Assembly: GCA_031177985.1 (NCBI GenBank)
Contig: JAPSJW010000004.1
Coordinates: forward strand, 163,787 to 227,786
DNA: 64,000 bases
Origin: Microbacteriaceae bacterium
GTDB taxonomy: Bacteria > Actinomycetota > Actinomycetes > Actinomycetales > Microbacteriaceae
Direction: 5' to 3'
Position 1 is the first letter of the stretch; every line of letters begins with the position of its first letter. Of this stretch, positions 37,089 through 45,924 are shown piece after piece. The notes beneath the pieces are model-generated. The model had not been told where the DNA came from. It saw only the letters and a program-made list of their open reading frames with translations, and did not search any database. The translations under genes and the position numbers were made by a program.

Positions 37089-37164
37089 GTCGGAAACTCA
37101 GGAGATCCCGGCCGGACGAGCGACGCGGGCCGCCGTCGTCGCTCGGTTCTCCTGAGTTTCCGAG
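37089..37164. repeat. 76-bp inverted-repeat element, copy 6
   Basis: Left arm GTCGGAAACTCAGGAGATCC, right arm CTCCTGAGTTTCCGAG. The centre is almost fully self-complementary (GAGCGACG with CGTCGCTC), so the whole element can fold as one long hairpin. Lies between divergent genes, 17 kb from the other copies. Confidence 0.92.
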
Positions 37165-37178
37165 ATCCGGGGCGCGGG

Positions 37179-37184
37179 TAGGCT
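37179..37184 (+). promoter_or_regulatory. -10 element of the RhtA-like gene
   Basis: TAGGCT, 7 nt before the ATG at 37192, starting 15 bp after repeat copy 6. Confidence 0.45.
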
Positions 37185-37191
37185 CGGGACG

Positions 37192-38061
37192 ATGCTCGAC
37201 CGCGTGCCCGCCCCAGTGCTCGCGATCGCGGCGATGGTCTCGGTGCAGTTCGGCAGCGCCTTCGCCCGCACATTCTTCGACGAGACGGGCACCATGGGCG
37301 CCGTCGCGCTGCGGCTGCTCTTCGGCTCGCTGCTGCTGCTCGCGGTGGTGAGGCCCGACGTGCGCGGCTGGACCCGTCGCACCTGGGTCGGGGTGGTGGG
37401 TCTCGGGATCGCCCTCGCCGGTATGAACTCGCTGATCTACCTGGCGTTCGAGCAGATCCCGATCGGCGTCGCGGTGACGGTGGAGTTCCTCGGGCCGCTG
37501 CTCGTCGCTCTCGCCCAGGTGCGCAGGTGGCGCGACGTCGTCTGGCCTGTGCTCGCGTTCGCGGGGGTGGCGCTGCTCGGTGCCGAGTCGAGCGCGGGCG
37601 CCCTGGCGTTCGGCGGTCTGCTGCTCTCAGCGGCCGCCGCGGTGTTCTGGGCGGGCTACATCCTGACGAGCGCCGACCTCGGCAGACGCCTCCCGGGGGT
37701 CGACGGGCTGGCGGTGGCCATGGTCGTCGCGGCGGTCGTCGTCGTGCCGATCGGCGCGCCGCAGGCTGCCGTGGCCGTCGTCGCCGACCCGACGCTCCTG
37801 GCGGTGTTCGCGCTCGTGGGGCTGCTGACCTCGGTGCTGCCCTACTCGCTCGAGTTCATCGCGCTCCGGCGCATCCCGACCAGGGTCTTCGGGGTGCTCT
37901 CGAGCCTCGGGCCCGCGATCGCCGCGGTGGCGGGTCTGCTCGTGCTGAGCGAGGCGCTCACCGCGCTGCAGCTCCTGGCGCTCGTGCTGGTGTCGCTCGC
38001 CTCGGCCGGCGCGACGCTCTTCGCCTCTCGCAGGGTGCCCCCGCCCGCGACGGGGGAGTGA
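37192..38061 (+). CDS. EamA-family exporter, RhtA-like
   Basis: 289 residues, ten predicted helices in two EamA repeats. Family sequence: VSVQFGSAFARTFFDETGTMGAVALRLLFGSLLLL, AGMNSLIYLAFEQIPIGVAVTVEFLGPLLVAL and SVLPYSLEFIALRRIPTRVFGVLSSLGPAIAAVAGLLVLSE. RhtA proteins export threonine and homoserine; the same substrate here is inference. Confidence 0.88.
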   Translation: MLDRVPAPVLAIAAMVSVQFGSAFARTFFDETGTMGAVALRLLFGSLLLLAVVRPDVRGWTRRTWVGVVGLGIALAGMNSLIYLAFEQIPIGVAVTVEFLGPLLVALAQVRRWRDVVWPVLAFAGVALLGAESSAGALAFGGLLLSAAAAVFWAGYILTSADLGRRLPGVDGLAVAMVVAAVVVVPIGAPQAAVAVVADPTLLAVFALVGLLTSVLPYSLEFIALRRIPTRVFGVLSSLGPAIAAVAGLLVLSEALTALQLLALVLVSLASAGATLFASRRVPPPATGE

Positions 38062-38062
38062 C

Positions 38063-38464
38063 TCAGTCCTTCGTCGGAGGCTCGTCCTTGCCGGCCTCTT
38101 CGAGCTCGTCCGCCTCCTCCTTGGTGGCGTGCACGGCGCCGTCCGCGTGCTCCGGGGGGCCGTAGACCGTGTAGAGCACGAGCGGGTTGGGGCCCGTGTT
38201 GACGAAGTTGTGCTTGATGCCCGCGGGAACGACGACGAGCTCTCCCTGCGCGACCTTCTTGGTCGCACCGCCGACCTTCGCCTCACCGGTGCCGCTCACG
38301 AACGTCAGGATCTGATCGACGTCGTGCACCTCCTCGCCGATCTCCCCGTCGACGGGGATCGTCATGATGACGAGCTGCGTGTGCTCGCCGGTCCAGAGCA
38401 CGCGCCTGAAGTCGGCGCTCTCCTCGGCGGTCGTTGCGATCGTGAAGTGGATGACGGATGCCAC
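38063..38464 (-). CDS. cupin-domain protein
   Basis: 133 residues with a single cupin barrel: GEHTQLVIMTIPVDGEIGEEVHDVDQILTFVSGTGEAKV is motif 1 (with only H and E of the usual metal set evident) and PAGIKHNFVNTGPNPLVLYTVYGPPEH motif 2. The C terminus is charged, rich in E and K. GTG start with GGAGG 6 nt upstream. Downstream of the PhoX gene, separated from it by a strong hairpin. Substrate unknown. Confidence 0.87.
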   Translation of the reverse strand: MASVIHFTIATTAEESADFRRVLWTGEHTQLVIMTIPVDGEIGEEVHDVDQILTFVSGTGEAKVGGATKKVAQGELVVVPAGIKHNFVNTGPNPLVLYTVYGPPEHADGAVHATKEEADELEEAGKDEPPTKD

Positions 38465-38510
38465 GGATGCCTCCAGGTCGTCGAACGGATGCCTCCAGCC
38501 TGCTGAGCGG

Positions 38511-38546
38511 CGACGGCGCCCGGCAACAGGTGGCCGGGCGCCGTCG
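38511..38546 (-). terminator. hairpin downstream of the PhoX gene
   Basis: A perfect 14-bp stem (38511-38524 with 38533-38546) and 8-nt loop, 22 bp after the PhoX stop and 47 bp before the cupin start. No T-run. Confidence 0.6.
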
Positions 38547-38568
38547 TGCGTGCTAAGTGGTGAGCGGG

Positions 38569-40620
38569 TCAGGGCTTCCAGACCTGAACGATCGACGGGC
38601 GGGGGCCGCCCCACTTGCCGCCGGCGAGCGTGCCGGGCGCCACGTAGTCGGGGAAGTAGGAGTGCTGCGCGCCCCACGCCCCGTCCTCGCCCGGATGCTG
38701 CACCGCGACGTAGACCATCGACTCCTCGTCGTGGATGACCGGCCCCGATGTCTCCGCCTCGCGGGGCACCGAGAGGAACTGCTCGACGTGGCCTCGCTCA
38801 GGGCCGTCGAGCGGCACCTTGAAGAGGGCGTCGCACTGGTTGAGAGTGCCCGGTGCGCCGTCGGTCGAGATCCACAGGTTGCCCTGGCTGTCGAAGGCGA
38901 CGTTGTCGGGGCACGAGATCGGCGACACCTTCGACTTGTCGAAGCCGGCGAAGTAGGTGTCGGCAGCGGCGGGGTCGCCGGCGACGAGCAGGATGCGCCA
39001 CTGGAAGGTGGTGCTGGTCGCGTCGTTGCCGTCCTCGACGAGCTCGATGATGTGCCCGTGCCGGTTGTTGACCCGCGGGTTCGACTCGGTCGCGCCCTCC
39101 TTGCCGGGCTTGCCGCGGTCGGTGTTGTTGGTGCACGCGACGTAGACGGCCCCGGTGTGCGGGTTGGGCTCGACGTCCTCGGCGCGGTCCATCTTCGTCG
39201 CGCCCACGGTGTCGGCGGCGAGGCGCACGTTCACGAGGGCCTCGGCCGCGGTGAACCCGGCGACCTGCGAGACCCCGTCGACGACGAGCGGCACCCAGGT
39301 GCCCGTGCCGTCGAAGGCGCCGTCCGCGGGAAGTGTGCCCGTTCCGTCGATCTCGACGGCGGGGGAGTCGCCCGAGAACCTCGCGACGTAGAGCGAGCCC
39401 CGGGTGAGCAGCGTCTTGTTGTGCTTGCGCACCGTCCGGCTGGTGCCCTCCTGGTAGGTGTCGTGCGACACGAACTTGTAGAGGTAGTCGAAGCGCTCGT
39501 CGTCACCCATGTAGGCCGCGACGTGACCGGTGGATCCGACGATGACGTTGGCGCCCTCGTGCTTGAAGCGACCCAGGGCGGTGTGCTTCACCGGCGGCTC
39601 GTTCGGCTCCTCGGGGTCGACCTCCACGATCCAGCCGAAGCGGTTGACCTCGTTGGCGTAGCCGGGGTTGCGGGAGTCGAACCGCGGTTCGATCGTCTCC
39701 CACTTGCGGCTCGTCTCCCGGTCGGCGAGGCCGTACCGCTTGTCGGCGGCGCTCGTGCCGGGCGAGCGGAAGTAGCCGTTGAAGTTCTCCTCGCCCGAGA
39801 GCACCGTGCCCCACGGCGTCGTGCCGCCTGCGCAGTTGCCGAGGGTGCCGAGCACGGTGCGACCGGCCGGGTCGGCGACCGTCTTCACGAGCTGCGAGCC
39901 CGCGGCGGGACCGGTGAGCTTGAACGGGGTCGACATCGTGATGCGCCGGTTGAGTCGGCCGCCGACGCGGTACTTCCACGGCTTGCCCGCCGCAGTGCGG
40001 CTGAGCTCCACGACCGACATGCCGTGCGCGGCCATCGCGACCCGGCGCTGCTCCTCGGCCTGCGCCTCAGTGGCTGCGGGCGGGAACATGATGTTCTCGT
40101 TCGTGTACTCGTGGTTGGCGACGAGCAGCGCCTCGCGGCCGTTCGCGCGGCGGATGATGTCGAGGTAGTCGTTGTTGTAGCCGAACTGCCTCGCCTGCTT
40201 CGCGGCGGTCTGCGCGTTCGGGTCGAAGCTGTCGGCGCGGGAGAACAGAGGGTCGCCCCACCGCAGGATCGGGTTCCAGGAGAAGCCCTCGGGCACGACC
40301 ATGTCGTCGACGTCCGCCGGGGTCGGGGGAGTCACGCCGAAGGCGAGTCCCGACGCCGCGGAGGCCGGCTGGGCGGGGCCGTTGCCCGCGATGACGACTG
40401 CGGCAGCGCCAGCCGCCGCTCCGAGGAGCAGCGTGCGGCGGGTGAAGGCCGTGCTGACGATGTCGCGGAAGTACTCGTTCCCGCTCTCGTTCGGCACCGG
40501 GTGGAAGCACGCATCGGCGCACTTCAGGTGGCAGGTGACCGCACTGCGCTTGCCGTGCGTGTGGCCCTGCATGGGCAGCAGGGGGAGCAGGGGGCGGCCT
40601 GCGCCGTTGGTGATCGTCAC
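38569..40620 (-). CDS. PhoX-family (DUF839) phosphatase
   Basis: 683 residues. Twin-arginine-like signal FTRRTLLLGAAAGAAAVVIAG near residues 58-78 after a long N-terminal extension, which is common in this family. The body shows PhoX/DUF839 blocks: VPEGFSWNPILRWGDPL, LVANHEYTNENIMFPP, LGNCAGGTTPWGTVLSGEENFNGYF, YKFVSHDTY, MDRAEDVEPNPHTGAVYVACTNN and DNVAFDSQGNLWISTDG. PhoX enzymes are calcium/iron alkaline phosphatases exported by Tat. GTG start with GGAGG close upstream. Confidence 0.93.
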   Translation of the reverse strand: MTITNGAGRPLLPLLPMQGHTHGKRSAVTCHLKCADACFHPVPNESGNEYFRDIVSTAFTRRTLLLGAAAGAAAVVIAGNGPAQPASAASGLAFGVTPPTPADVDDMVVPEGFSWNPILRWGDPLFSRADSFDPNAQTAAKQARQFGYNNDYLDIIRRANGREALLVANHEYTNENIMFPPAATEAQAEEQRRVAMAAHGMSVVELSRTAAGKPWKYRVGGRLNRRITMSTPFKLTGPAAGSQLVKTVADPAGRTVLGTLGNCAGGTTPWGTVLSGEENFNGYFRSPGTSAADKRYGLADRETSRKWETIEPRFDSRNPGYANEVNRFGWIVEVDPEEPNEPPVKHTALGRFKHEGANVIVGSTGHVAAYMGDDERFDYLYKFVSHDTYQEGTSRTVRKHNKTLLTRGSLYVARFSGDSPAVEIDGTGTLPADGAFDGTGTWVPLVVDGVSQVAGFTAAEALVNVRLAADTVGATKMDRAEDVEPNPHTGAVYVACTNNTDRGKPGKEGATESNPRVNNRHGHIIELVEDGNDATSTTFQWRILLVAGDPAAADTYFAGFDKSKVSPISCPDNVAFDSQGNLWISTDGAPGTLNQCDALFKVPLDGPERGHVEQFLSVPREAETSGPVIHDEESMVYVAVQHPGEDGAWGAQHSYFPDYVAPGTLAGGKWGGPRPSIVQVWKP

Positions 40621-40797
40621 TGGTCCTCCGAGGATGCTTCTACCCCCGTCCTGGGGTCGCGTCCACGCTAGAACGAGCCGGCGCGCGGGTCGCGGGCGTC
40701 CGGTGGCGAGACGGTGAACATCCGGTGACGGTCACGGGAGGAAATGCGCACGCGTCGCGCGTGGTTGCTCTGAGGGATGTCGACCAGGATGGGAACC

Positions 40798-41640
40798 ATG
40801 AGCACAACGACCCCGACCACCCAGACCCAGAGCCCCGCCGAGCGGCTCTCCGTGTTCCGGGAGCGGCGCGCCCAGTCGGTGGTGGCGCCGACCGGCAGCC
40901 TCGCCCTCGTCAACACGCAGTGGATCGACTCCGAGCAGACGATCTGGGGTGTGCCGGGGCGGTGGGCTCCGCTTCCCACGGGGGAGTCGGGGCTCCGGGT
41001 GATCGCGGATGCGGCGGACGGCATCGTGATCGACGGACAGCTCGTCGACGGCGAGGCGATCGCACGCGGCAAGGACGCCGAGCAGCCGAGCGACATCCGC
41101 TTCAGCGACACCGTGACCGGAACCGTCATCGCGAGCGAGGCCGGCAGCTACGCTCTGCGGGTCTGGGACGCCGCCTCCGAGGGCATCCAGCAGTTCGGCG
41201 GCATCGACGCCTTCGACCACAACCCCGACTGGGTCATCACCGCGGAGTTCCGTGAGAACCCCGAGGGCACCACGCTCGGTTTCGAGCACCTCAAGGACAA
41301 CGGCGCGACCAGGGAAGAGGTCATCCCGGGCGAGATCCGGTTCGCGAAGGACGGCGTCGAGTACAACCTCGCGGCGTTCAAGTCGGGCCGGGCGCTGCAG
41401 CTGGTGTTCGCCGACGCGACCAACGGCGACTCCACGTACAGCGTGGGCCGGTTCCTCTTCGTCGCTCCGAACCCCGACGGCACCATCACGCTCGACTTCA
41501 ACTACGCGGTGCTGCCGCCCTGCGCCTTCAGCTACGCCTTCAACTGCCCCCTCCCACCGAAGCAGAACCGCTTCGCGGTGGCGATCGAGGCCGGAGAGAA
41601 GAACGTCCTCGACCGCGAGGGCGCCCTGCTGCACGGATGA
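40798..41640 (+). CDS. DUF1684 protein
   Basis: 280 residues. ERLSVFRERRAQSVVAPTGSLALVNTQWIDSEQTIWGVPG begins the DUF1684 region, and the conserved end LDFNYAVLPPCAFSYAFNCPLPPKQNRFAVAIEAGEK is clear. No signal peptide or membrane helix. The ATG at 40798 has an AGGA 10 nt upstream and is preferred over the ATG at 40777, whose ribosome site would abut the codon. Function unknown. Confidence 0.87.
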   Translation: MSTTTPTTQTQSPAERLSVFRERRAQSVVAPTGSLALVNTQWIDSEQTIWGVPGRWAPLPTGESGLRVIADAADGIVIDGQLVDGEAIARGKDAEQPSDIRFSDTVTGTVIASEAGSYALRVWDAASEGIQQFGGIDAFDHNPDWVITAEFRENPEGTTLGFEHLKDNGATREEVIPGEIRFAKDGVEYNLAAFKSGRALQLVFADATNGDSTYSVGRFLFVAPNPDGTITLDFNYAVLPPCAFSYAFNCPLPPKQNRFAVAIEAGEKNVLDREGALLHG

Positions 41641-41704
41641 CGATTCGGACACGAGCTGAATGAGGCGCTGGCCCCGGGGCCGCCCCTGCCCTAACGTGCC
41701 GGTG

Positions 41705-42406
41705 ATGTCTCGCCCGCCCCGACTGCTCACCGTCCTCCTGCTGGCGACCGCGCTCCCGCTCCTGGTCGGGTGCGCCTCCGACCCCGAACCGGAGCCGACG
41801 ACCGCGCCCCCGGTGGCGCAGCCAGAGGAGACCCCGACGCCCGCACCGAGCGAGGAGCCTGCACCCGTCGAACCGGCAGCGATCACCCTGACCGGGGACG
41901 GCGTCGTGGTCGAGTCCGAGTCGGGGGTGGAACTCGCCTCCGCCGACTTCGCCGGGGGATCCCCAGCGGTGCGGGACGCGATGACCCTCGCGTTCGGCGA
42001 GCCGACCCTGACGCGCGATGAGGACGGTTCGGCGTGTGCCGGTCCGCACGATCTCTACCTCTGGGCGGGAGGAGGCGTGATCCTCGCCGACTACAGCGAG
42101 CCCGCGAACCAGTTCGTGGCACCGATGCTGCTGAGCGTCACGAGCATGCTCTCGAGCGACGTCGAGGTGCGCACCCCCGACGGCGTGCGTCTCGGCGACC
42201 CCGCTGCGTCGTGGTTCGAGTCCTTCCCGACGAATCAGCGGCTGAGCGACGGCACCAAGTACGGCATGGTCGCGTACGACGTCGTGGAGGGGCGCCCGGA
42301 CATCTACGGCGGAGGCGATCCGTTCGGCGCGCTCGCCGGGGTGGACGAGGCAGGGCTTCTGGCGATCCTCAAGGCGCCGACCTCCTTCGGCGGATTCGGC
42401 TGCTGA
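41705..42406 (+). CDS. putative lipoprotein
   Basis: 233 residues. Lipoprotein signal MSRPPRLLTVLLLATALPLLVGC with lipobox LVGC (C23), then a Pro/Glu/Thr-rich linker to about residue 60 and a globular part (about 60-233) of unknown family, with LYLWAGGGVILADY and FGALAGVDEAGLLAIL. TAACGT lies 7 nt before the ATG. Extracytoplasmic location is confident; function is not. Confidence 0.8.
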   Translation: MSRPPRLLTVLLLATALPLLVGCASDPEPEPTTAPPVAQPEETPTPAPSEEPAPVEPAAITLTGDGVVVESESGVELASADFAGGSPAVRDAMTLAFGEPTLTRDEDGSACAGPHDLYLWAGGGVILADYSEPANQFVAPMLLSVTSMLSSDVEVRTPDGVRLGDPAASWFESFPTNQRLSDGTKYGMVAYDVVEGRPDIYGGGDPFGALAGVDEAGLLAILKAPTSFGGFGC

Positions 42407-42466
42407 TCGGCTGACGCGCCTGCACGCCGGTCGGCGGGGGCGGCGCAGCACGTCGCCGGCACCCGG

Positions 42467-42472
42467 GAGACT
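42467..42472 (+). promoter_or_regulatory. -10 element of the polymerase gene
   Basis: GAGACT, 6 nt before the ATG at 42479. Confidence 0.35.
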
Positions 42473-42478
42473 GGGAGC

Positions 42479-44140
42479 ATGCACCTCGTTCTCGCGGCCG
42501 TCGGCGACGAGGTCGAGGTGTCGGTGCTCGACGCGCACCGCGCCGTTCAGGACGTGCGACGGATGCCCCGTGCAGCGCTCCCCGGCTACGTCGCCGAGCG
42601 CGAGCAGCGCGCCCAGCCGCGCTGGGTGTGGGACGACACGCGCGCCTGGTACCCGGCGCTGCTCGCGGAGGGGGTGCGGGTGGAGCGCTGCGTCGACCTG
42701 CGGCTGTGCCACGCGATCCTGCGGAGAGCAGCGGCCACCGCATCCTCCGCGATCGCGACCGCCGAGGCGGGCCCGTGGGACGAGGAGCCGCCGCGGGTGA
42801 CCGCCCACCCCGGGGCGCTCTTCGAGCTCGAGACGCCCGGCGCAGGCGCGCCCAGGGACCCGGTGCGGGAATTCGCGCTGCAGCGGGATGCGGTCGACGC
42901 CTCTCCGGACCCGAGCGCCCTCTCCCTGCTCCTCGCGGCCGAATCGGCGGGTGCGCTCGTCGCCGCAGAGCTCACGCACGCCGGGCTGCCCTGGCGCGCC
43001 GATGTGCATGACGCGCTGCTGACGGAGGCGCTCGGCAGGCGCACCCCCGGCGGGCGCCCCGAGCGCCTGGAGTCGCTGCTGGTCGCGATGCGCGACGCGT
43101 TCGACGCTCCGCACCTCAACCCCGACTCCCCGGTCGAGCTGCTGCGCGATCTGCGCGCCGCCGGGCTCGCGGTGGAGTCGACGCGATCGTCCGAGCTCAA
43201 GCGGCAGCGGCATCCGGGCATCGCGCCGCTGCTGGAGTACAAGAAGCTCTCGCGCCTGCTCACCGCCAACGGCTGGACCTGGCTCGACACCTGGGTGCGC
43301 GACGGCCGGTTCCGACCGGTCTACGTGCCGGGAGGGGTCGTCACCGGGCGTTGGGCGTCGGACGGCGGAGGCGCACTGCAGCTCCCGCACGAGGTGCGGG
43401 ACGCGGTGAGGCCCGATCCCGGCTGGCGGCTCGTCGTCGCGGATGCCGCGCAGCTCGAGCCTCGGGTGCTCGCAGCGATGTCGGGGGATCGGGCGATGGC
43501 GGATGCCGGCCGCGGCGAGGACATGTACGACGGCATCGTCGCCACCGGAGCGGTGCGATCGCGCGAGGAGGCGAAGTACGGCATGCTCGGCGCGATGTAC
43601 GGCGGCACGACCGGCCCGAGCGCGCGCGTCATGCCCAATCTCGCCCGCACCTTCCCGCGGGCGATTGGCTTCGTCGAGGACGCCGCGAGGGCGGGGGAGC
43701 GGGGGGAGTCCGTCACGACGCGGCTGGGCCGCACGAGTCCGCGACCGAGCGAGCGCTGGTTCGAGCAGCAGCGTGCCGCGAGTGGCGAGGAGGCGGGACC
43801 CGCCCTGACCGAGCGGGCCCGGTCGGAGGCCCGCAGCTGGGGGCGGTTCACCCGCAACTTCGTGGTGCAGGGCACGGCGGCGGAATGGGCTCTGTGCTGG
43901 ATGGCGGAGCTGCGGAACCGGCTGTGGCGGATGGGCTCCGGTCGCCTCGAGGAGCGCCCGCACCTGGTCTTCTTCCTGCACGACGAGGTCGTCGTGCACG
44001 CTCCGCAGGAGCTCGCGGAGGCGGTGGCGGCTGAAGTGCAGGCTGCTGCGGCTCAGGCGGGCAGGGTGCTGTTCGGGGAGGCGCCCGTCGAGTTCCGGGT
44101 GACGACGGCCGTGGTGGAGAGCTACGCCGACGCCAAGTGA
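42479..44140 (+). CDS. second family A DNA polymerase (PolA-like)
   Basis: 553 residues, shorter than replicative Pol I. Polymerase motif A VVADAAQLEPRVLAAMSGD, motif B EAKYGMLGAMYGGTTG and motif C FLHDEVVVHAP are in order at about 322-340, 363-378 and 500-510. There is no 5'-nuclease domain, and the N-terminal half keeps a 3'-5' exonuclease-like fold position without recognisable acidic active-site motifs. A protein of this size is found in many actinobacteria beside true Pol I and is annotated as bifunctional; its role, perhaps repair, is unclear. 3' end overlaps the PadR gene by 19 bp. Confidence 0.9.
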   Translation: MHLVLAAVGDEVEVSVLDAHRAVQDVRRMPRAALPGYVAEREQRAQPRWVWDDTRAWYPALLAEGVRVERCVDLRLCHAILRRAAATASSAIATAEAGPWDEEPPRVTAHPGALFELETPGAGAPRDPVREFALQRDAVDASPDPSALSLLLAAESAGALVAAELTHAGLPWRADVHDALLTEALGRRTPGGRPERLESLLVAMRDAFDAPHLNPDSPVELLRDLRAAGLAVESTRSSELKRQRHPGIAPLLEYKKLSRLLTANGWTWLDTWVRDGRFRPVYVPGGVVTGRWASDGGGALQLPHEVRDAVRPDPGWRLVVADAAQLEPRVLAAMSGDRAMADAGRGEDMYDGIVATGAVRSREEAKYGMLGAMYGGTTGPSARVMPNLARTFPRAIGFVEDAARAGERGESVTTRLGRTSPRPSERWFEQQRAASGEEAGPALTERARSEARSWGRFTRNFVVQGTAAEWALCWMAELRNRLWRMGSGRLEERPHLVFFLHDEVVVHAPQELAEAVAAEVQAAAAQAGRVLFGEAPVEFRVTTAVVESYADAK

Positions 44141-44667
44141 CCCGGCGGCCTGCCCCGCCGCGGAGGCTCGGCGTCCAGCGGGAACGACTGCGCGTCGGCG
44201 AGCATGCGCTCGGCCTCGTCCAGCCAGCGCGTGCGTGCGGCGAGCGATTCCGATGACGCGCTCGCGCGCAGTCGCCCGGCCAGGGCGGTCGCGTCGGCCG
44301 TCGCCTCCGCCTCGGCGCGGCGCTCCGACGCCAGCACCGCCGCCACGTCGATGCTCGGCAGAGATGCGGCCAGGGCGAGCTTGGGGGCCAGCTCGTCGGC
44401 GAGCGAAGCGCCGAGCGGCGCCGGCGTCGCGAACCACGCCCTCAGCTCTGCTTCGCCGGCAGGGGTGAGCACCCACCGCTCCCGGCCCGCGTCGTCGGGC
44501 TCCGCCGGGACGGCCAGCTTGTCACGCACCAGTCGGTCGATCGTGTTGTAGATCTGGCCGACGTTGACGGGTGCGGTGCCGGTGCGCCGAGCGAGCTCAG
44601 CGCGCGCCTGGTACCCGTAGCAGGGTCCGAGACTCAGCACGGCGAGGATGCCTGCGCGCACGTTCAT
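44122..44667 (-). CDS. PadR-family transcriptional regulator
   Basis: 181 residues. Winged helix (about 1-85) typical of PadR: MNVRAGILAVLSLGPCYGYQARAEL, VNVGQIYNTIDRLVRDKLAV and RERWVLTPAGEAELRAWF; a C-terminal helical dimerisation region follows, rich in A and E. The frame extends far upstream but the start in the ATGA overlap with the glycosyltransferase gene fits the family. It probably controls its own operon. Confidence 0.9.
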   Translation of the reverse strand: MNVRAGILAVLSLGPCYGYQARAELARRTGTAPVNVGQIYNTIDRLVRDKLAVPAEPDDAGRERWVLTPAGEAELRAWFATPAPLGASLADELAPKLALAASLPSIDVAAVLASERRAEAEATADATALAGRLRASASSESLAARTRWLDEAERMLADAQSFPLDAEPPRRGRPPGHLASA

Positions 44668-45866
44668 AGGGCGCCGGCCAGCCGGTAGATGGCCTCGATG
44701 CGCTTGACGTACCCGGCCGCCGAGAACAGCTCCCCGTCGATCGCCGCGCCCCGGGACATCCGCAGCAGCTCCTCGGGGCGCTCCACGAGAGCGACGATCG
44801 CGTCCGCGATGGCGCCGGCGTCGGTGCCGTCGGTGAGGTGTCCGGCGTGCTGCAGTCCCTCCCGCAGCTTGGGATCGCAGTAGAGCACTCCACGGCGGCG
44901 GCTGACCGCTTCGGCGATCGTCATCGGCTGATTGTCGAAACCCACCGAGGTCAGCACGACGGCCGCCGAATCGTCGATGAGGTCGAGCACCCGCTCGTGC
45001 GGCAGCGATCCGTGCACGGTGATCTGAGGCGCGTGCTCGGCGCGGCGGCGCAGAGCGGCCAGCTCGCTGCCGTCGCCCACGAAGTCGACCGCGAAGCCCC
45101 CGCCGGTGCGTCGCAGCGCCTCCAGCGCGGCGTCGGCGAAGACCAGCGGCCTCTTCTCCGGCTCGCAGCGGGCGACCCAGAGCAGCCGTGGCGTCCGCGC
45201 GCTCTCGGCCGTCAGCTCGACGGCAGGGCGCGGGGAACGCGCGATCGGATTGGGGACGACCTCGACGGGCACCGGGACCCCCGCGGCCCGGAGGTCGCTC
45301 GCCTGGTGCTCGGACGGTGAGACCACGACGTCGACCCTGCGCGCCATCGCGAGGGTCAGGTTGCGCAACAGGTTGTCGCTCGGACGGGGCGTGAAGCGCT
45401 GCTTCGGGAAGCGGACCTCGGTGACGTTCTGCAGCCCGAAGGTCAGGATGGGGGTGACGAGCGTCGGCCACCACCCGGTGCTCTGCCAGTAGAAGGTGTG
45501 CACGGTGTGCACCACCGGGATCGCGGCCTGTCGCGCCGCGCGGGTGACGGCGTGCGCGAGACCGAACTCGGTCTGCAGGTGCACCACGTCGACCTGCTGC
45601 TCGCGCAGGTGCCGTTCGAGCCGGCGGACGAGCTTGTCGCGTGCGCCCACGACGGGGAGCACCACACCCGGCACCGTCCAGGAGGGCCGGATGCGGAGGC
45701 CGCCCGCCCCATCGGTCTGCACCCGATCGCCCCGCTGCCGGCGCGCGTTCGCGATCACGATCACGCTGTGCCCCGCCGATTCGAGGGCGGCCTTCTGCTC
45801 GACGATCGAGCTCTGTGCTCCGCCCACGTAGTCGAGGTAGAAGTCGCTGACGATCGCGATGCGCAT
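44664..45866 (-). CDS. glycosyltransferase family 4
   Basis: 400 residues, MRIAIVSDFYLDYVGGAQSSIVEQKAALESAGH opening, VDVVHLQTEFGLAHAV and HTVHTFYW in the acceptor half, and LLWVARCEPEKRPLVFADAAL and VVLTSVGFDNQPMTIAEAVS in the donor half. First gene of an operon with the PadR gene. Resembles the glycosyltransferase at 33677 in fold but the two are not close copies. Substrate unknown. Confidence 0.9.
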   Translation of the reverse strand: MRIAIVSDFYLDYVGGAQSSIVEQKAALESAGHSVIVIANARRQRGDRVQTDGAGGLRIRPSWTVPGVVLPVVGARDKLVRRLERHLREQQVDVVHLQTEFGLAHAVTRAARQAAIPVVHTVHTFYWQSTGWWPTLVTPILTFGLQNVTEVRFPKQRFTPRPSDNLLRNLTLAMARRVDVVVSPSEHQASDLRAAGVPVPVEVVPNPIARSPRPAVELTAESARTPRLLWVARCEPEKRPLVFADAALEALRRTGGGFAVDFVGDGSELAALRRRAEHAPQITVHGSLPHERVLDLIDDSAAVVLTSVGFDNQPMTIAEAVSRRRGVLYCDPKLREGLQHAGHLTDGTDAGAIADAIVALVERPEELLRMSRGAAIDGELFSAAGYVKRIEAIYRLAGAL

Positions 45867-45924
45867 GGTGCCCTTCGTCCCCCGGAAAATACTCTCCGAG
45901 CATAGTCGGCGCGCCGCGAGCGCT

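Noticed and set aside
41540..44476. Minus-strand open frame of 978 codons
   Set aside because: Antisense to the polymerase and lipoprotein genes, both of which have clear motifs.
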